Assembly: GCA_949948735.1 (NCBI GenBank) | Contig: CATLGV010000021.1 | Span: 1-64,000, forward strand | DNA length: 64,000 nucleotides | Direction: 5' to 3' | From: an uncultured Lachnospiraceae bacterium | GTDB lineage: Bacteria; Bacillota; Clostridia; Lachnospirales; Lachnospiraceae | In this document: positions 1-9,649 of the stretch, one piece after another | Position numbering within the stretch: position 1 is the first letter of the stretch | Layout of the letters: every line of letters begins with the position of its first letter | Notes under the pieces: model-generated | Told to the model about the DNA's origin: nothing | Seen by the model: the letters and a program-made list of their open reading frames with translations, nothing else | Databases searched by the model: none | Translations under genes and position numbers: made by a program

Positions 1-81
1 CCCGTAGAAGTTGACGGGCAGAAAATTCAACGACTTACTATCCATTACAAGTTCATAGGGGCACTGGAAACCCTTGAATAA
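1..81 (+). CDS. C-terminal end of a large serine site-specific recombinase (DUF4368-like C-terminus), partial
   Basis: Frame 1 reads PVEVDGQKIQRLTIHYKFIGALETLE* up to TAA at 79-81; resembles the C-terminal tail of ICE/transposon large serine recombinases (…QRI.IYYNFIG…). Confidence 0.7.
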   Translation, partial: PVEVDGQKIQRLTIHYKFIGALETLE

Positions 82-2832
82 TGGATATTTTCTAAGTCAC
101 CTATTCCAACTATCCAACAGACGCAGGCTGTAATGGGAAAGGAAAGGACGCTGGAGCCGCCTTTGCCGCTGCGTGCGCATAACCTGCTGTTTAGCGGCTC
201 CTTCTGCTTTGATGAAAACACGGTTATCGGCAAGGCAATGGACGCGCTGTTTGGAATCAGGCAGACACAGCTGGATATGTTCTTTGGGGCCTCAAAAGGG
301 GCGTTTAGCGGCCTGGTGCTGCTCCCGGTATTCCGGTCGGGTGCGCTCACGGCGGAAGAGCTGTATTTCGGAATCGGCTTCAAGGCGCATACGGTACAGC
401 TGCTGCTGTCAGGAACCTTTTCTTTTTCCTTTTTGGCGGGCGTCCTGTTCCGGGTGCAGTGTGAGCTGAGCAATCAGGGCTTTTGTATAGAAGCGTTTGC
501 CGCCATGGAAAAGCCAAAGCATTTGTTCCACACCTTTTCAATTGGAGATACCTGCCTTGCAATCGGATACCGCGGCGGGTTTCTGTTCCAGATGTTCTGT
601 AATCTGTATATGGGTGAAATCAAGCTGTTTGGCGCGCTGGGGCTGACCGTAACCGGCTCTGTGCCGGTGTTGGATTTGGTGTCGTGCGCATTGACGGACA
701 TCACGCTGCCGGTCTTTGTCAGAAGCATTACCGGAAAGCAGATAAACGGGCTGGAGGCATTTGACTTTATCCAGCTGCTGGGGCTGCCGATGGGCGTAAA
801 CGGCACGTTTCCGATTAAGGCGGATACGCCCCCGGAGGAGACGGCGCGGCTGTTTAACGAGCGCATCTCGGACAAGAGCTTTGCGCTGGAGGCGGACAGG
901 CTCCGGACGGAATCGTTTCAGGGCGGCGTTATTCTCACGGATAAAAAGAGAATGCGCCATTACTATATCCATAAAGACGGAAGACTGCAGCTGCAGGCAC
1001 AGTTTTATTACGCCATGAAAAACATGACGCTGGGAGATTATACGATTGCCAGAGGAATTTTCGCCTGCTGTACCATCCGTCTGTTCCGAAAGGTGGAATT
1101 CCAGGCGCTTCTTTCGCTTTCGGAGACGGACGGCGTCATGGCGTATGCCTGCATCCGGAACCTGAATCTGGGCTTTTTGAAGCTTGAGGGCTCAGGGATG
1201 AACACGCAGGGAAATAGTCCGCTTGCAAATCTGCCGTCAAACAGTCTGCTGCGGCAGTTTGTCAGTCCCGACGAAAAGGGCGCAGTGTTCTATTTGCGGG
1301 CAGGCAGCGCGGAGGTCAGCTTCTATATCGATGCAAAGCTGGAGCTGCTGGGCCTGTTCCGGTTTGCGGCGCGCATCTTGTACGCGAAGGGAATTGTCTG
1401 CATAGACACGCGGTTTTCCCTGGCGGGCTGTATAGAGGTGTCGCTGCACATCGGCGCAAATTACGCAAGCTTTACCGACGCGAATTTTTCCTTTGCGCTG
1501 GTGGTTGACTGTACGGGCCTGGAGAAAAAGCTGCGCGCGGTGCAGGAAAAAATCAACCGGGCGATTGATACGCTCAAGAATAAGGTCAACAGCGCGAAGC
1601 GGCGTCTAACGGAGGCGCAGAATCAGGTCAATGAGCTGTACGGGCAGATACGGCGGCTGGACAGCAATATTCAAAGCTGCAAAAATGCCATTAAGAACGC
1701 CAAGTGGTATAAGAAAGCGTTTGTTGCGATTGCAAAGGGCATTGAGATTGCGGCGTACGAGGTTGCAAAGGCGGCGATTTATGTGGCAATCGGCGTTGCC
1801 AAGGCCGCTCTGGAGGTTGCAAAGCAACTGGTCAATATCGGCGGTATCGTAGGGGAGGGCGTCCTGCGGGCGGTCAACGGAGCGATCAGTGCGACCCTGA
1901 ATTTGTTTTTTGTGCGTTATATCCGCCTTGCAGCCGGTGTGTCGGCGGCGCAGCAGGCGTTCGAGGCGGAAATCGAGTTTGTGGCGCTGGGCAAAACCTA
2001 TCACTATAAGACGCAAATCGGGAAGACGGCAATTGCGGGGAATCCGACAAAGGCACTTTCCGATAACATGAACAACCGCATGAACGATGATTTGAACAAC
2101 ATTGATAAAGGCGCCTTCAAGAGCAACCGCAGCCGCTACAGGCATGAAACCTACACGATTGCGCAGAACAAAGCGCAGCTTCGGGACGGTATGCTGCAGC
2201 TGCAGTCTGGCACCCGCCTGCTGTGCAGGATGCAGGAGAACTACATTGACGGCTGCGGAGAGAGTATGCCGGAATTTGAGGAAATGCAGGTATCTTACGG
2301 GCAGGCGGTAAATGACGTCTCAAGCCTTTTGGCGCTTGCGGACCGCTCCGTTGACTTCGGCGATATGAACGGCGCCGTGGCCATGGCGGAGCAGGAGCTG
2401 GAAAAACAGGATGAAAGGACAAGAGATACGGTATGTATACCGGTAAGACAGGCGATTGCCGACTATAAAGACGCGATGGGGCTTTTAAGCATGGTTGGGA
2501 GCAGCATGGAAAAAGTTCAGGAGCAGAATCGGATGCTGGAGACGCATGCCCAAATTATGAGGCAGAAGGAGGAGGCATACCGCAGGCAGGTCATCGAAAC
2601 CGGAGAGCTTCCGTCTGCGGATATGGTCCGGATATTGAACGAGACGGAGGAAATCATGTACGAGGAGTTTCCGGTTTCCAGAAATAAAAAGGGAATGATT
2701 AATCCGTCCAGAGAGCCGCTGCTTCATCAGTATCTCGACGAGGCGCGAAAGGCATTCGGCGGCGGGCAGACGGAGCATATCCAGAGGATGCGGACAAGGG
2801 CGTCGAAGGGAAGATATGAGAGCAGATTATAA
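82..2832 (+). pseudogene. 3' portion of a large uncharacterised protein (beta-rich N-terminal part, then coiled coil and hydrophobic Ala-rich helices), apparently 5'-truncated by element insertion
   Basis: Frame is open from codon 82 straight after the recombinase stop; the first ATG at 133 has no Shine-Dalgarno; 899 aa ORF in the track. Confidence 0.6.
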
Positions 2833-2852
2833 CATGAAAGGGAGGTATAAGC

Positions 2853-4790
2853 ATGGGAAAGGTCAAAAAAGGCAGCGCCATAGCGGCGCTGTGCAGTATT
2901 CTTGCGGTTGGCGGTGGTCTGACGGTAATGAATCAGAGAGCGCAGGAGCCCACAAGCACCATTTCGGTCTATGAAGCGCAAGCGAATCAAAAGGAATATA
3001 CCGTGATGGTTTATATGATCGGGAGTGATTTGGAAGCGGACGGGGACGAGCAGGCCGGCGCAGGCAGCGCGGATCTCCGGGAAATGGTGGACGTGATGGG
3101 CGGCGGGCACGCGCAGCGGATAAATGAAAGAATGAATCTGATAGTGGAAACCGGTGGCAGCGAGCGCTGGGATATAGATGCGCTGGCGGATATAAAGAAT
3201 GCAAGGTTTTGCATTGATGCGGACGGAATCGGCAGGCTGGAGACGCTGCCGGAGATTGATATGGGAGAGCCGGAGGCGCTCGCTGATTTTATCAATTACG
3301 CCGCCGGGAATTACCCGGCAGAAAATTATGTGCTTGTTTTGTGGAATCACGGAAACGGCCCGGTAGAAGGCTACGGGTACGATATGCTGTACGACGGCGA
3401 CAGTCTGACCTTAATGGAGCTGGATGAGGGAATTGCGGCCTCCGAGGTAACGCGGTTTGCGCTGGTCGGATTTGATGCCTGCCTGATGGGAAATATGGAA
3501 ACCGTCAACGTGATCAGCCGGTATGCGGATTATATGGTCGCCTCGGCGGATCTGGAGGCGCAGGACGGATGGGATTATTCCTGGCTGGAGATTTTTGCGC
3601 AGGAGACGCTTGACGCCGTCGGGATAGGGACGCGGATTGTGGACTGCTATGCGGACTTCTATTCGAAGAAAAAAGGGCAGGCAACGCTCTCCTGTTATGA
3701 TTTGGGCGCTTATCCGGATGTGCGGCAGGAAATGGAGATGTACAATATGCTGGTGTTTGAAAACGCGGACGCCGATTTGTACGAGACGGCATCGCGGATT
3801 CGGACAGGCGTGCAGGGCTTTGGCGATAAGCGGGCTGCGCTGGACAGCCCGGATCTGGTAGATTTTGTCGGATTTTATCAAGGCCTGTCGCCCGAGGCAT
3901 GGGCGGCGGCCGCCCTCGAACCGACGCTGGACGCCCTGGTGCTGTCCTCAAAATCGGTCGGATATGCGCAGGAGCCCTGCGGGATTAGCATTTACGTGCC
4001 CAGCGGCTCCGACTGGATGCTGGAGGAAAGCAATGCAAAATATCAGAAAAGCCTGTTTTTGGAGAGCTATCTGGAGTTTGTCCAGGGATATTCGTCCTAT
4101 ATTTTGACCGGGGATACGTCCGGACCGGACACCGCCGCGGTGGATTATCAGGAGAAAGACCAGACATTTACGATGACAATGGATGCGGAAGAGATGAACC
4201 GGGTTGCGGCGGCGTATCTGATTACCGCGGCGCCGATTGCGGAGCTGCCGGGATGCAGCCTTCTGTTGTCGACGGACAGCGCTTTGGAGATAGGGGCTGA
4301 CGGAAGGCTGGAGGCGGAGCCGGACGAGACCTGTGCGGGTCTGATGGGCGAACCGTTGTGCCTGATTGAGCAGTATAACAGTGAAGCGTATACGGAATAT
4401 CTGTCTCCGCTTCTTTATAATGATGAGCTGTGCCTGGCCAGAATACGGTTTTCCGACGAGAATCCGGATGGTGACGTGCTGGGCATCGTGCCGATGGACA
4501 ACGGCACGACCTCCTCAAAGAGAGAGTACCTGTTGGAGCCGGGGGTGTCGGTAACGCCGCTTTATCCGCTGATTACAGAAGCTGACATGGATGTCGTTTT
4601 GTTGACAGAGGAGAGAGGATTTTACAAGGGCGAATATTACACAGGCAATTCCCTTCAAATTGAGGAGGAATATGACGCTCTTCTGGAAACCGTGGAAATT
4701 CCTTTGCAGGACTGCCTGTTTGGATTTATGATACAGGACACGCGCCAGCAGCTTTGGTTTACGGAGCTGCTGCCGCAAACAGCACAGTGA
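2853..4790 (+). CDS. Clostripain-like (C11 family) cysteine peptidase, secreted or membrane anchored
   Basis: EYTVMVYMIGSDLE…, NYVLVLWNHGNG, ALVGFDACLMGNMETV motifs; N-terminal hydrophobic segment. Confidence 0.85.
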   Translation: MGKVKKGSAIAALCSILAVGGGLTVMNQRAQEPTSTISVYEAQANQKEYTVMVYMIGSDLEADGDEQAGAGSADLREMVDVMGGGHAQRINERMNLIVETGGSERWDIDALADIKNARFCIDADGIGRLETLPEIDMGEPEALADFINYAAGNYPAENYVLVLWNHGNGPVEGYGYDMLYDGDSLTLMELDEGIAASEVTRFALVGFDACLMGNMETVNVISRYADYMVASADLEAQDGWDYSWLEIFAQETLDAVGIGTRIVDCYADFYSKKKGQATLSCYDLGAYPDVRQEMEMYNMLVFENADADLYETASRIRTGVQGFGDKRAALDSPDLVDFVGFYQGLSPEAWAAAALEPTLDALVLSSKSVGYAQEPCGISIYVPSGSDWMLEESNAKYQKSLFLESYLEFVQGYSSYILTGDTSGPDTAAVDYQEKDQTFTMTMDAEEMNRVAAAYLITAAPIAELPGCSLLLSTDSALEIGADGRLEAEPDETCAGLMGEPLCLIEQYNSEAYTEYLSPLLYNDELCLARIRFSDENPDGDVLGIVPMDNGTTSSKREYLLEPGVSVTPLYPLITEADMDVVLLTEERGFYKGEYYTGNSLQIEEEYDALLETVEIPLQDCLFGFMIQDTRQQLWFTELLPQTAQ

Positions 4791-4798
4791 CAAAATGC

Positions 4799-4834
4799 TT
4801 TAAGAGACGCTTCGGGAAATGAAGCGTCCCTTAA
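4799..4834. terminator. Stem-loop, possible bidirectional terminator between convergent genes
   Basis: TAAGAGACGCTTC-gggaaat-GAAGCGTCCCTTA. Confidence 0.5.
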
Positions 4835-4860
4835 AACATGCCTTTTCGCTGCAAAAGGAG

Positions 4861-5079
4861 CTATTGCTCACTGTCGTGCCGGCTGCTGACATGCATGACA
4901 ATATCCTCAATGCCGCAATGAAACAATTCGCAGTAACGGTCGATGGTGCTTAAGGTAAAATTATGGTCGTTTTTCAGGCGGGATATTTCCGCAGGATTGA
5001 TATCGTATTTGTATTCCAAATCGTAGGTGCTGATACCGCGCCGCGCAAGCATATCCCAGAAGGGTGATAATTTCATCAT
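4861..5079 (-). CDS. Small XRE/HTH-type transcriptional regulator
   Basis: MMKLSPFWDMLARRGISTYDLEYKYDINPAEISRLKNDHNFTLSTIDRYCELFHCGIEDIV; HTH_26-like; SD ggaggt. Confidence 0.75.
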   Translation of the reverse strand: MMKLSPFWDMLARRGISTYDLEYKYDINPAEISRLKNDHNFTLSTIDRYCELFHCGIEDIVMHVSSRHDSEQ

Positions 5080-5177
5080 ATGTATACCTCCCAGATACAG
5101 ATTAATAAGGTTCACGGTGCGAAGCGGAGACAGGTCCGCTTACCGATAAGTTTATAATACTTACAATCGTAGTGCAA

Positions 5178-5247
5178 CGTAACTTACATCCGTGAAATTT
5201 GTCGAATAATGTTGAAAAACAACGAAAACACACAGGTGTAAGTTACG
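5178..5247. promoter_or_regulatory. Inverted repeat CGTAACTTACA … TGTAAGTTACG in the divergent intergenic region (candidate operator)
   Basis: Perfect 11-bp arms at 5178-5188 and 5237-5247, between the XRE regulator (-) and the endolysin (+). Confidence 0.5.
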
Positions 5248-5326
5248 CGGCCGCCGAAGCGGCGGTAAGATAAAAGCACTCACAAATTCTGCAGATACAA
5301 TGAGAAAACAATTCAGGAGGTGCACA

Positions 5327-6442
5327 ATGGAAATACTACAGAGCATTTTAGAAAAAAATCCCTGCTATCGGGCGGGGAAAAAGATTAAGGTTGGCGGACT
5401 GATGCTGCACAGCGTCGGATGCCCGCAGCCCTCCGCGGAAGTGTTTGTCAGAAAGTGGAATCAGGCGGAGGCCTCAAGAGCATGCGTGCATGCCTTTATC
5501 GACGGGAACACGGGAAGGGTATATCAGACACTGCCGTGGGATCATCGGGCATGGCACTGCGGATCCGGCACGAACGGTTCCGGGAACAATACGCACATCG
5601 GGGTTGAGATGTGCGAGCCGGCGTGTATCAAGTATGCCGGAGGAGCCGGCTTTACCTGCTTTGATACGGAGACCGCGCTGGCGGTGGTAAGACGCACATA
5701 TGAGGCCGCGGTAGAGCTGTTTGCGTTTCTCTGCCGCAAATACGAGCTTGATCCGCTGGCGGACGGCGTGATTATCAGCCATAAAGAAGGACATGAGCGG
5801 AAAATCGCCTCCGGGCATGCGGATCCGGAGCATTTGTGGAGCGGCCTTGGCTGTGGCTATACCATGCAGGGCTTTCGCGAAGCAGTGAAGGCGGCCATGG
5901 AAGGGCAGCCCGCGCAGGAGGCACAGCAGAAGGCGGCCGAAGCACAGGGAGCTTCCGAAGAGCCGGCAAAAACGCAGGAGAACTGCCGGCAGCCCGCGGC
6001 CTCCGCAGAGATGCATATTTCCGACCGCGGCGTGGAGCTGGTTGCGGGCTTTGAGGGCTGCCGGCTGGAGGCGTATAAATGTCCCGCCGGCGTCTGGACA
6101 ATCGGATACGGCCATACGGCGGGCGTCAATCCGGGGGACAGGCTTGGCTCACAGGAGGAGGCCAGGGCGCTGCTGAAAAAGGATTTGGAGCAATACGGCG
6201 GTTATGTCAATACCTGCGTGAGAAAGGGATTGATTTCGTTTGCGCTCACACAGAACCAGTTTGACGCCCTGACCAGCTTTTGCTATAACTGCGGAAACGG
6301 AAACCTGCAGAAGCTGGTATCGGGCAGGGATGCCGCAGTAATTGCGGAAAAGCTGCCCGCGTACAACAAGGGAGGCGGAAAGGTACTGCCGGGGCTTGTG
6401 CGGCGCAGGGAGGCGGAAAGGGCGCTGTTCTTAACGCCATAG
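5327..6442 (+). CDS. Endolysin-like fusion: N-acetylmuramoyl-L-alanine amidase (Amidase_2/PGRP) plus GH24 lysozyme
   Basis: N-terminal GLMLHSVG…HAFID…IGVEMCEP…; C-terminal ISDRGVELVAGFEGCRLEAYKCPAGVWTIGYGHT…; no signal peptide evident. Confidence 0.85.
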   Translation: MEILQSILEKNPCYRAGKKIKVGGLMLHSVGCPQPSAEVFVRKWNQAEASRACVHAFIDGNTGRVYQTLPWDHRAWHCGSGTNGSGNNTHIGVEMCEPACIKYAGGAGFTCFDTETALAVVRRTYEAAVELFAFLCRKYELDPLADGVIISHKEGHERKIASGHADPEHLWSGLGCGYTMQGFREAVKAAMEGQPAQEAQQKAAEAQGASEEPAKTQENCRQPAASAEMHISDRGVELVAGFEGCRLEAYKCPAGVWTIGYGHTAGVNPGDRLGSQEEARALLKKDLEQYGGYVNTCVRKGLISFALTQNQFDALTSFCYNCGNGNLQKLVSGRDAAVIAEKLPAYNKGGGKVLPGLVRRREAERALFLTP

Positions 6443-6560
6443 GCGCTTTACAGCCGCAAAAAGGATACTTTGCAGCCGCAAAAAGGGCGCTGCTCCTGAC
6501 GCTGCAGCGTGTTTGCGACAGGCGCGGCGGCGGATGCACAGAAACAGGAGGAGAATGGAG

Positions 6561-7508
6561 ATGAACGAGGACGGGCGGTATGGGGGAGAAGAGGATTTTG
6601 AGAGCGGCTATGATGAAGGCGGCTATGAAGACGGTTATGAAAATGATTATGAAAATGATTATGAAGACGACCGTGAAGACGGCTATAAGGGGCGCTTTGA
6701 AAACAGCTACGAGGACAGTGATTTTATCCCGCTCGATGATTTGGTCTATGCGCCGCTTCATGCGCTGGCCAAGTCCAACCGGCAGCTTCGCGCGCAGGTT
6801 GTGGATGCAATAAGAAGCATGGGAACCCTGTGTCAAAACGGATCGGAGGAGACCTTACGGCTGAACAATATCAATATTTCATACGACCAGGTACGGCCGG
6901 AGGCCGAGGAGGGCTGCAGTGTGGACAACCTGCAGCTCCAGGTGCCCCTGCTTTCCATTGTGCCGGTCACAAACCTCAATGTGGAAAAGGCGGAGATTGA
7001 TTTTTCCACGGAGGTCAAAGCGCAGCAGGAGGAAAACGGGCCGTGCCGCATTCTTGCCCGAATCTGCGCGCCCCAGCAGCGGGACAGCGATTTCCTGCCG
7101 CGCGTGACCTATAAGCTTCAAATCGAATCGCTGGCTGCGACAGAGGGCGTTATGCGGCTGACGGATATGCTCAGCGCCAGTCCGGTTGCAAAGAAGACCG
7201 ATACGACGCCTGTCGCGGTGGACGGGAATCCGGGCTCGCAGGAGCAGAAGCATACGAGGCTGGAGGTAGCAAAAATGCGTGCGAAGGTAAAGAAGCTAAA
7301 GCAGCTTTATCAGAAAATTTCCGATATGATCGCGGAGCAGGAGCGGCTGCAGCAGATCAGCCGGGAAGCCTTTGAAGAAAATACCTACGACTTTGACAGG
7401 GATCGGTATTTGATGGCTCAGGCGAATATTACAAACCGCATCATGGAATACCAGGAGAAAATAATGGACAAGGAGATTGCCTTCGGCCTTGACAGGGATT
7501 ATGAGTAG
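6561..7508 (+). CDS. DUF2589-like protein with acidic Tyr/Gly-rich low-complexity N-terminus
   Basis: LRLNNINISYDQV…LQLQVPLLSIVPVTNLNVEKAEIDFSTEVKA; shares VPLL(S/A)IVP(V/I).NL.V core with the 7850-8965 product. Confidence 0.65.
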   Translation: MNEDGRYGGEEDFESGYDEGGYEDGYENDYENDYEDDREDGYKGRFENSYEDSDFIPLDDLVYAPLHALAKSNRQLRAQVVDAIRSMGTLCQNGSEETLRLNNINISYDQVRPEAEEGCSVDNLQLQVPLLSIVPVTNLNVEKAEIDFSTEVKAQQEENGPCRILARICAPQQRDSDFLPRVTYKLQIESLAATEGVMRLTDMLSASPVAKKTDTTPVAVDGNPGSQEQKHTRLEVAKMRAKVKKLKQLYQKISDMIAEQERLQQISREAFEENTYDFDRDRYLMAQANITNRIMEYQEKIMDKEIAFGLDRDYE

Positions 7509-7566
7509 GGAGGACATAGATTATGCCCGCGCCCGAAGCCGCAGGGCATCCGGTATGGAGGAAGCT

Positions 7567-7812
7567 ATGACAGAGCAGGAGATTCGCAAAAGCGCGCAGG
7601 GACTGGCGGCGGAAATGAATTTCCGCCTGCTGTGCGAAATCAGGGGAGCGGATATTCCCTTTGAAACCATCCTGTGGGTGGACAGCGTTACGGTGACGGA
7701 TATCAGGTATCCCAGGCCGCGTCGCGGCATATTGTCCCGCCTTGGCAAAGCGCTTGGGCGGCTGGTAAAGCGGCTGAAACAAAAATACAGGGGCGTAAGA
7801 CGCAGGATTTAA
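7567..7812 (+). CDS. Small uncharacterised basic protein in the DUF2589 cluster
   Basis: ORF with SD ggagg before ATG 7567; between the two DUF2589-like genes. Confidence 0.55.
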   Translation: MTEQEIRKSAQGLAAEMNFRLLCEIRGADIPFETILWVDSVTVTDIRYPRPRRGILSRLGKALGRLVKRLKQKYRGVRRRI

Positions 7813-7849
7813 TGATTAAATCGAAAGCGGCGCAGAAACGGAGGAAGAT

Positions 7850-8965
7850 ATGGCAATAGCAGAACAATTTGCAGGATTACAGATGGATCAGCTGATAGGA
7901 GGGCCGCTGCGGGCGGCGGCGGATGCCAATGCGCATCTGGCAGGCTCTACGGCTGAATTTATTAACAAAGTAGGCTTTGACGCAAACGGAAGGGTAAATA
8001 TGGTATCGTTCGGCTATCAGGGGCGCAGCGTGAACGAGGACGGAACGAGCAATCTTGAGGAGATGAAGGTGGATGTTCCTCTGCTTGCGATTGTGCCGAT
8101 ACCCAATCTGCAGGTCGACGAGGTCAACATTCTTTTTGATATGGAGGTCAAGGAGAGCGTAAAATCGGAGAGCAGCACAGATATGAGCGCATCCGGAACG
8201 GCGGCGTTAAACCTTGGGCTTTTTAAGGTCAGCGTATCCGGAAGCGTCAGCGCGCACAGTACAAATACCCGGAGCACAGACAATTCGGCGAAATATCATG
8301 TGGATGTGCGCGCGGCAAACCACGGTACGCCGGAGGGGCTGGCGCGGGTGCTGGACATGATGGCGGCAAATGTGTCGCCGATGCTGATCGGCAGCACGGT
8401 AAAAGATGCAAACGGGAGAGACTTGCCGGAGGCGTCCAGAATCCGCGCCGAGCGCTTAAAAGCGCTGCGGCAGGAGATTGGAGAGATTGAAAACCGTTTG
8501 CAGACGGCGCGCAGGGGACTTGACAGTAATGTGCAGCTCTTAAAGAAAATAGCCTCCTCACAGCAGAATCTGTATCAGGGAAATATGATGAAAAAAATGA
8601 ATGCGCTTGACAAGGAGGACGACGACACGGCGGCGCAGTGCAGCCGTGTGATGGATGAGATCAATCAAAGCTGGAACGCGTTCCAGAATCAGGCGGCTGA
8701 TTTTATCAAGCTGCTTGCGGACAGCGGGGAGGAGCCGGCGGACGTTTCGGATATGTTTTCTTTAAAAGCGCCGGATGCCGAAAATACCCGAACAGCCGGT
8801 TACGGAGAGCAGGAGAACTATTACAAGGCGCTTCTTGGCGCGCAGAAGGGCGCGCTCGCGTCACAGCGCACTGTAAGCCGGATAGAGGAGGATCTGTTCA
8901 ACAAGAAATCCGAGTACAGCGATACCGCGGCGGGAGCGCCGTCCGCACAGGCGGACAGCCAGTAA
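7850..8965 (+). CDS. DUF2589-like protein with C-terminal coiled coil
   Basis: LIGGPLRAAADANAHLAGSTAEFINKVGF…VDVPLLAIVPIPNLQVDEVNILFDMEVK. Confidence 0.75.
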   Translation: MAIAEQFAGLQMDQLIGGPLRAAADANAHLAGSTAEFINKVGFDANGRVNMVSFGYQGRSVNEDGTSNLEEMKVDVPLLAIVPIPNLQVDEVNILFDMEVKESVKSESSTDMSASGTAALNLGLFKVSVSGSVSAHSTNTRSTDNSAKYHVDVRAANHGTPEGLARVLDMMAANVSPMLIGSTVKDANGRDLPEASRIRAERLKALRQEIGEIENRLQTARRGLDSNVQLLKKIASSQQNLYQGNMMKKMNALDKEDDDTAAQCSRVMDEINQSWNAFQNQAADFIKLLADSGEEPADVSDMFSLKAPDAENTRTAGYGEQENYYKALLGAQKGALASQRTVSRIEEDLFNKKSEYSDTAAGAPSAQADSQ

Positions 8966-8990
8966 AGGAGCATGACGGCGGAGGGATGAG

Positions 8991-9263
8991 ATGGACAGAA
9001 ACGAGAAAACCGTATTGGCGGACATCTGCTATGTGAAGCTGGTTCCCGTCGGAGGCATCAATCCCAATAATCCTCTTTCGGATGAGGCGCGCAACGCGCA
9101 GGCGGCGCTGCTCAACCGCTGCCTCAACGACTATCCCAGAGGGATTATCATCGGGAAGGACGTCGCGGTGGGCAGATACCGGCTTGGGGAGCATGATTTG
9201 ACGATGGAGAAAATTACATATCATGTGGGTTTTACGAGAAGGCCTGCATGGGAACAGGAATAA
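8991..9263 (+). CDS. Small uncharacterised protein
   Basis: 90-aa ORF in operon context, no recognised domain. Confidence 0.55.
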   Translation: MDRNEKTVLADICYVKLVPVGGINPNNPLSDEARNAQAALLNRCLNDYPRGIIIGKDVAVGRYRLGEHDLTMEKITYHVGFTRRPAWEQE

Positions 9264-9300
9264 GGCGCCTTATTCCCGTTACGGAAAGGACAGGGAGATT

Positions 9301-9621
9301 ATGACAGTAGAAGCATATAAAGAAGAAAAAAAGCTGATTTTAAAAATTGCGGGGCGGGTCGACAACACGACGGCCCCTCTGCTGGAAAAGGAGCTTCGGG
9401 ACAGGCTGGATTCGGATACGGCGGAGATTCTGCTGGACTTTTTCCTGCTGGACTATATCTCGTCGGCCGGGCTGAGAGTGCTGCTGACAATGCAGAAGCT
9501 GATGAACAAAAGAAACGGGAAAATGATCATTAAAAACGCAAACGCCATCGTGACGGAGACCTTTAAGATTACCGGATTTTTAAATATTCTTACGGTAGAG
9601 CAGGGCGGCCGGCCGCAGTGA
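9301..9621 (+). CDS. STAS domain anti-sigma factor antagonist (RsbV/SpoIIAA-like)
   Basis: EILLDFFLLDYISSAGLRVLL (conserved phosphoserine motif). Confidence 0.85.
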   Translation: MTVEAYKEEKKLILKIAGRVDNTTAPLLEKELRDRLDSDTAEILLDFFLLDYISSAGLRVLLTMQKLMNKRNGKMIIKNANAIVTETFKITGFLNILTVEQGGRPQ

Positions 9622-9649
9622 AAGTACTTTTAGAAAAGGTGGACGACGT

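Noticed and set aside
5300-7812. Complete prophage
   Set aside because: Only a lysin is phage-like; no capsid, tail, terminase, portal or integrase genes in the window.
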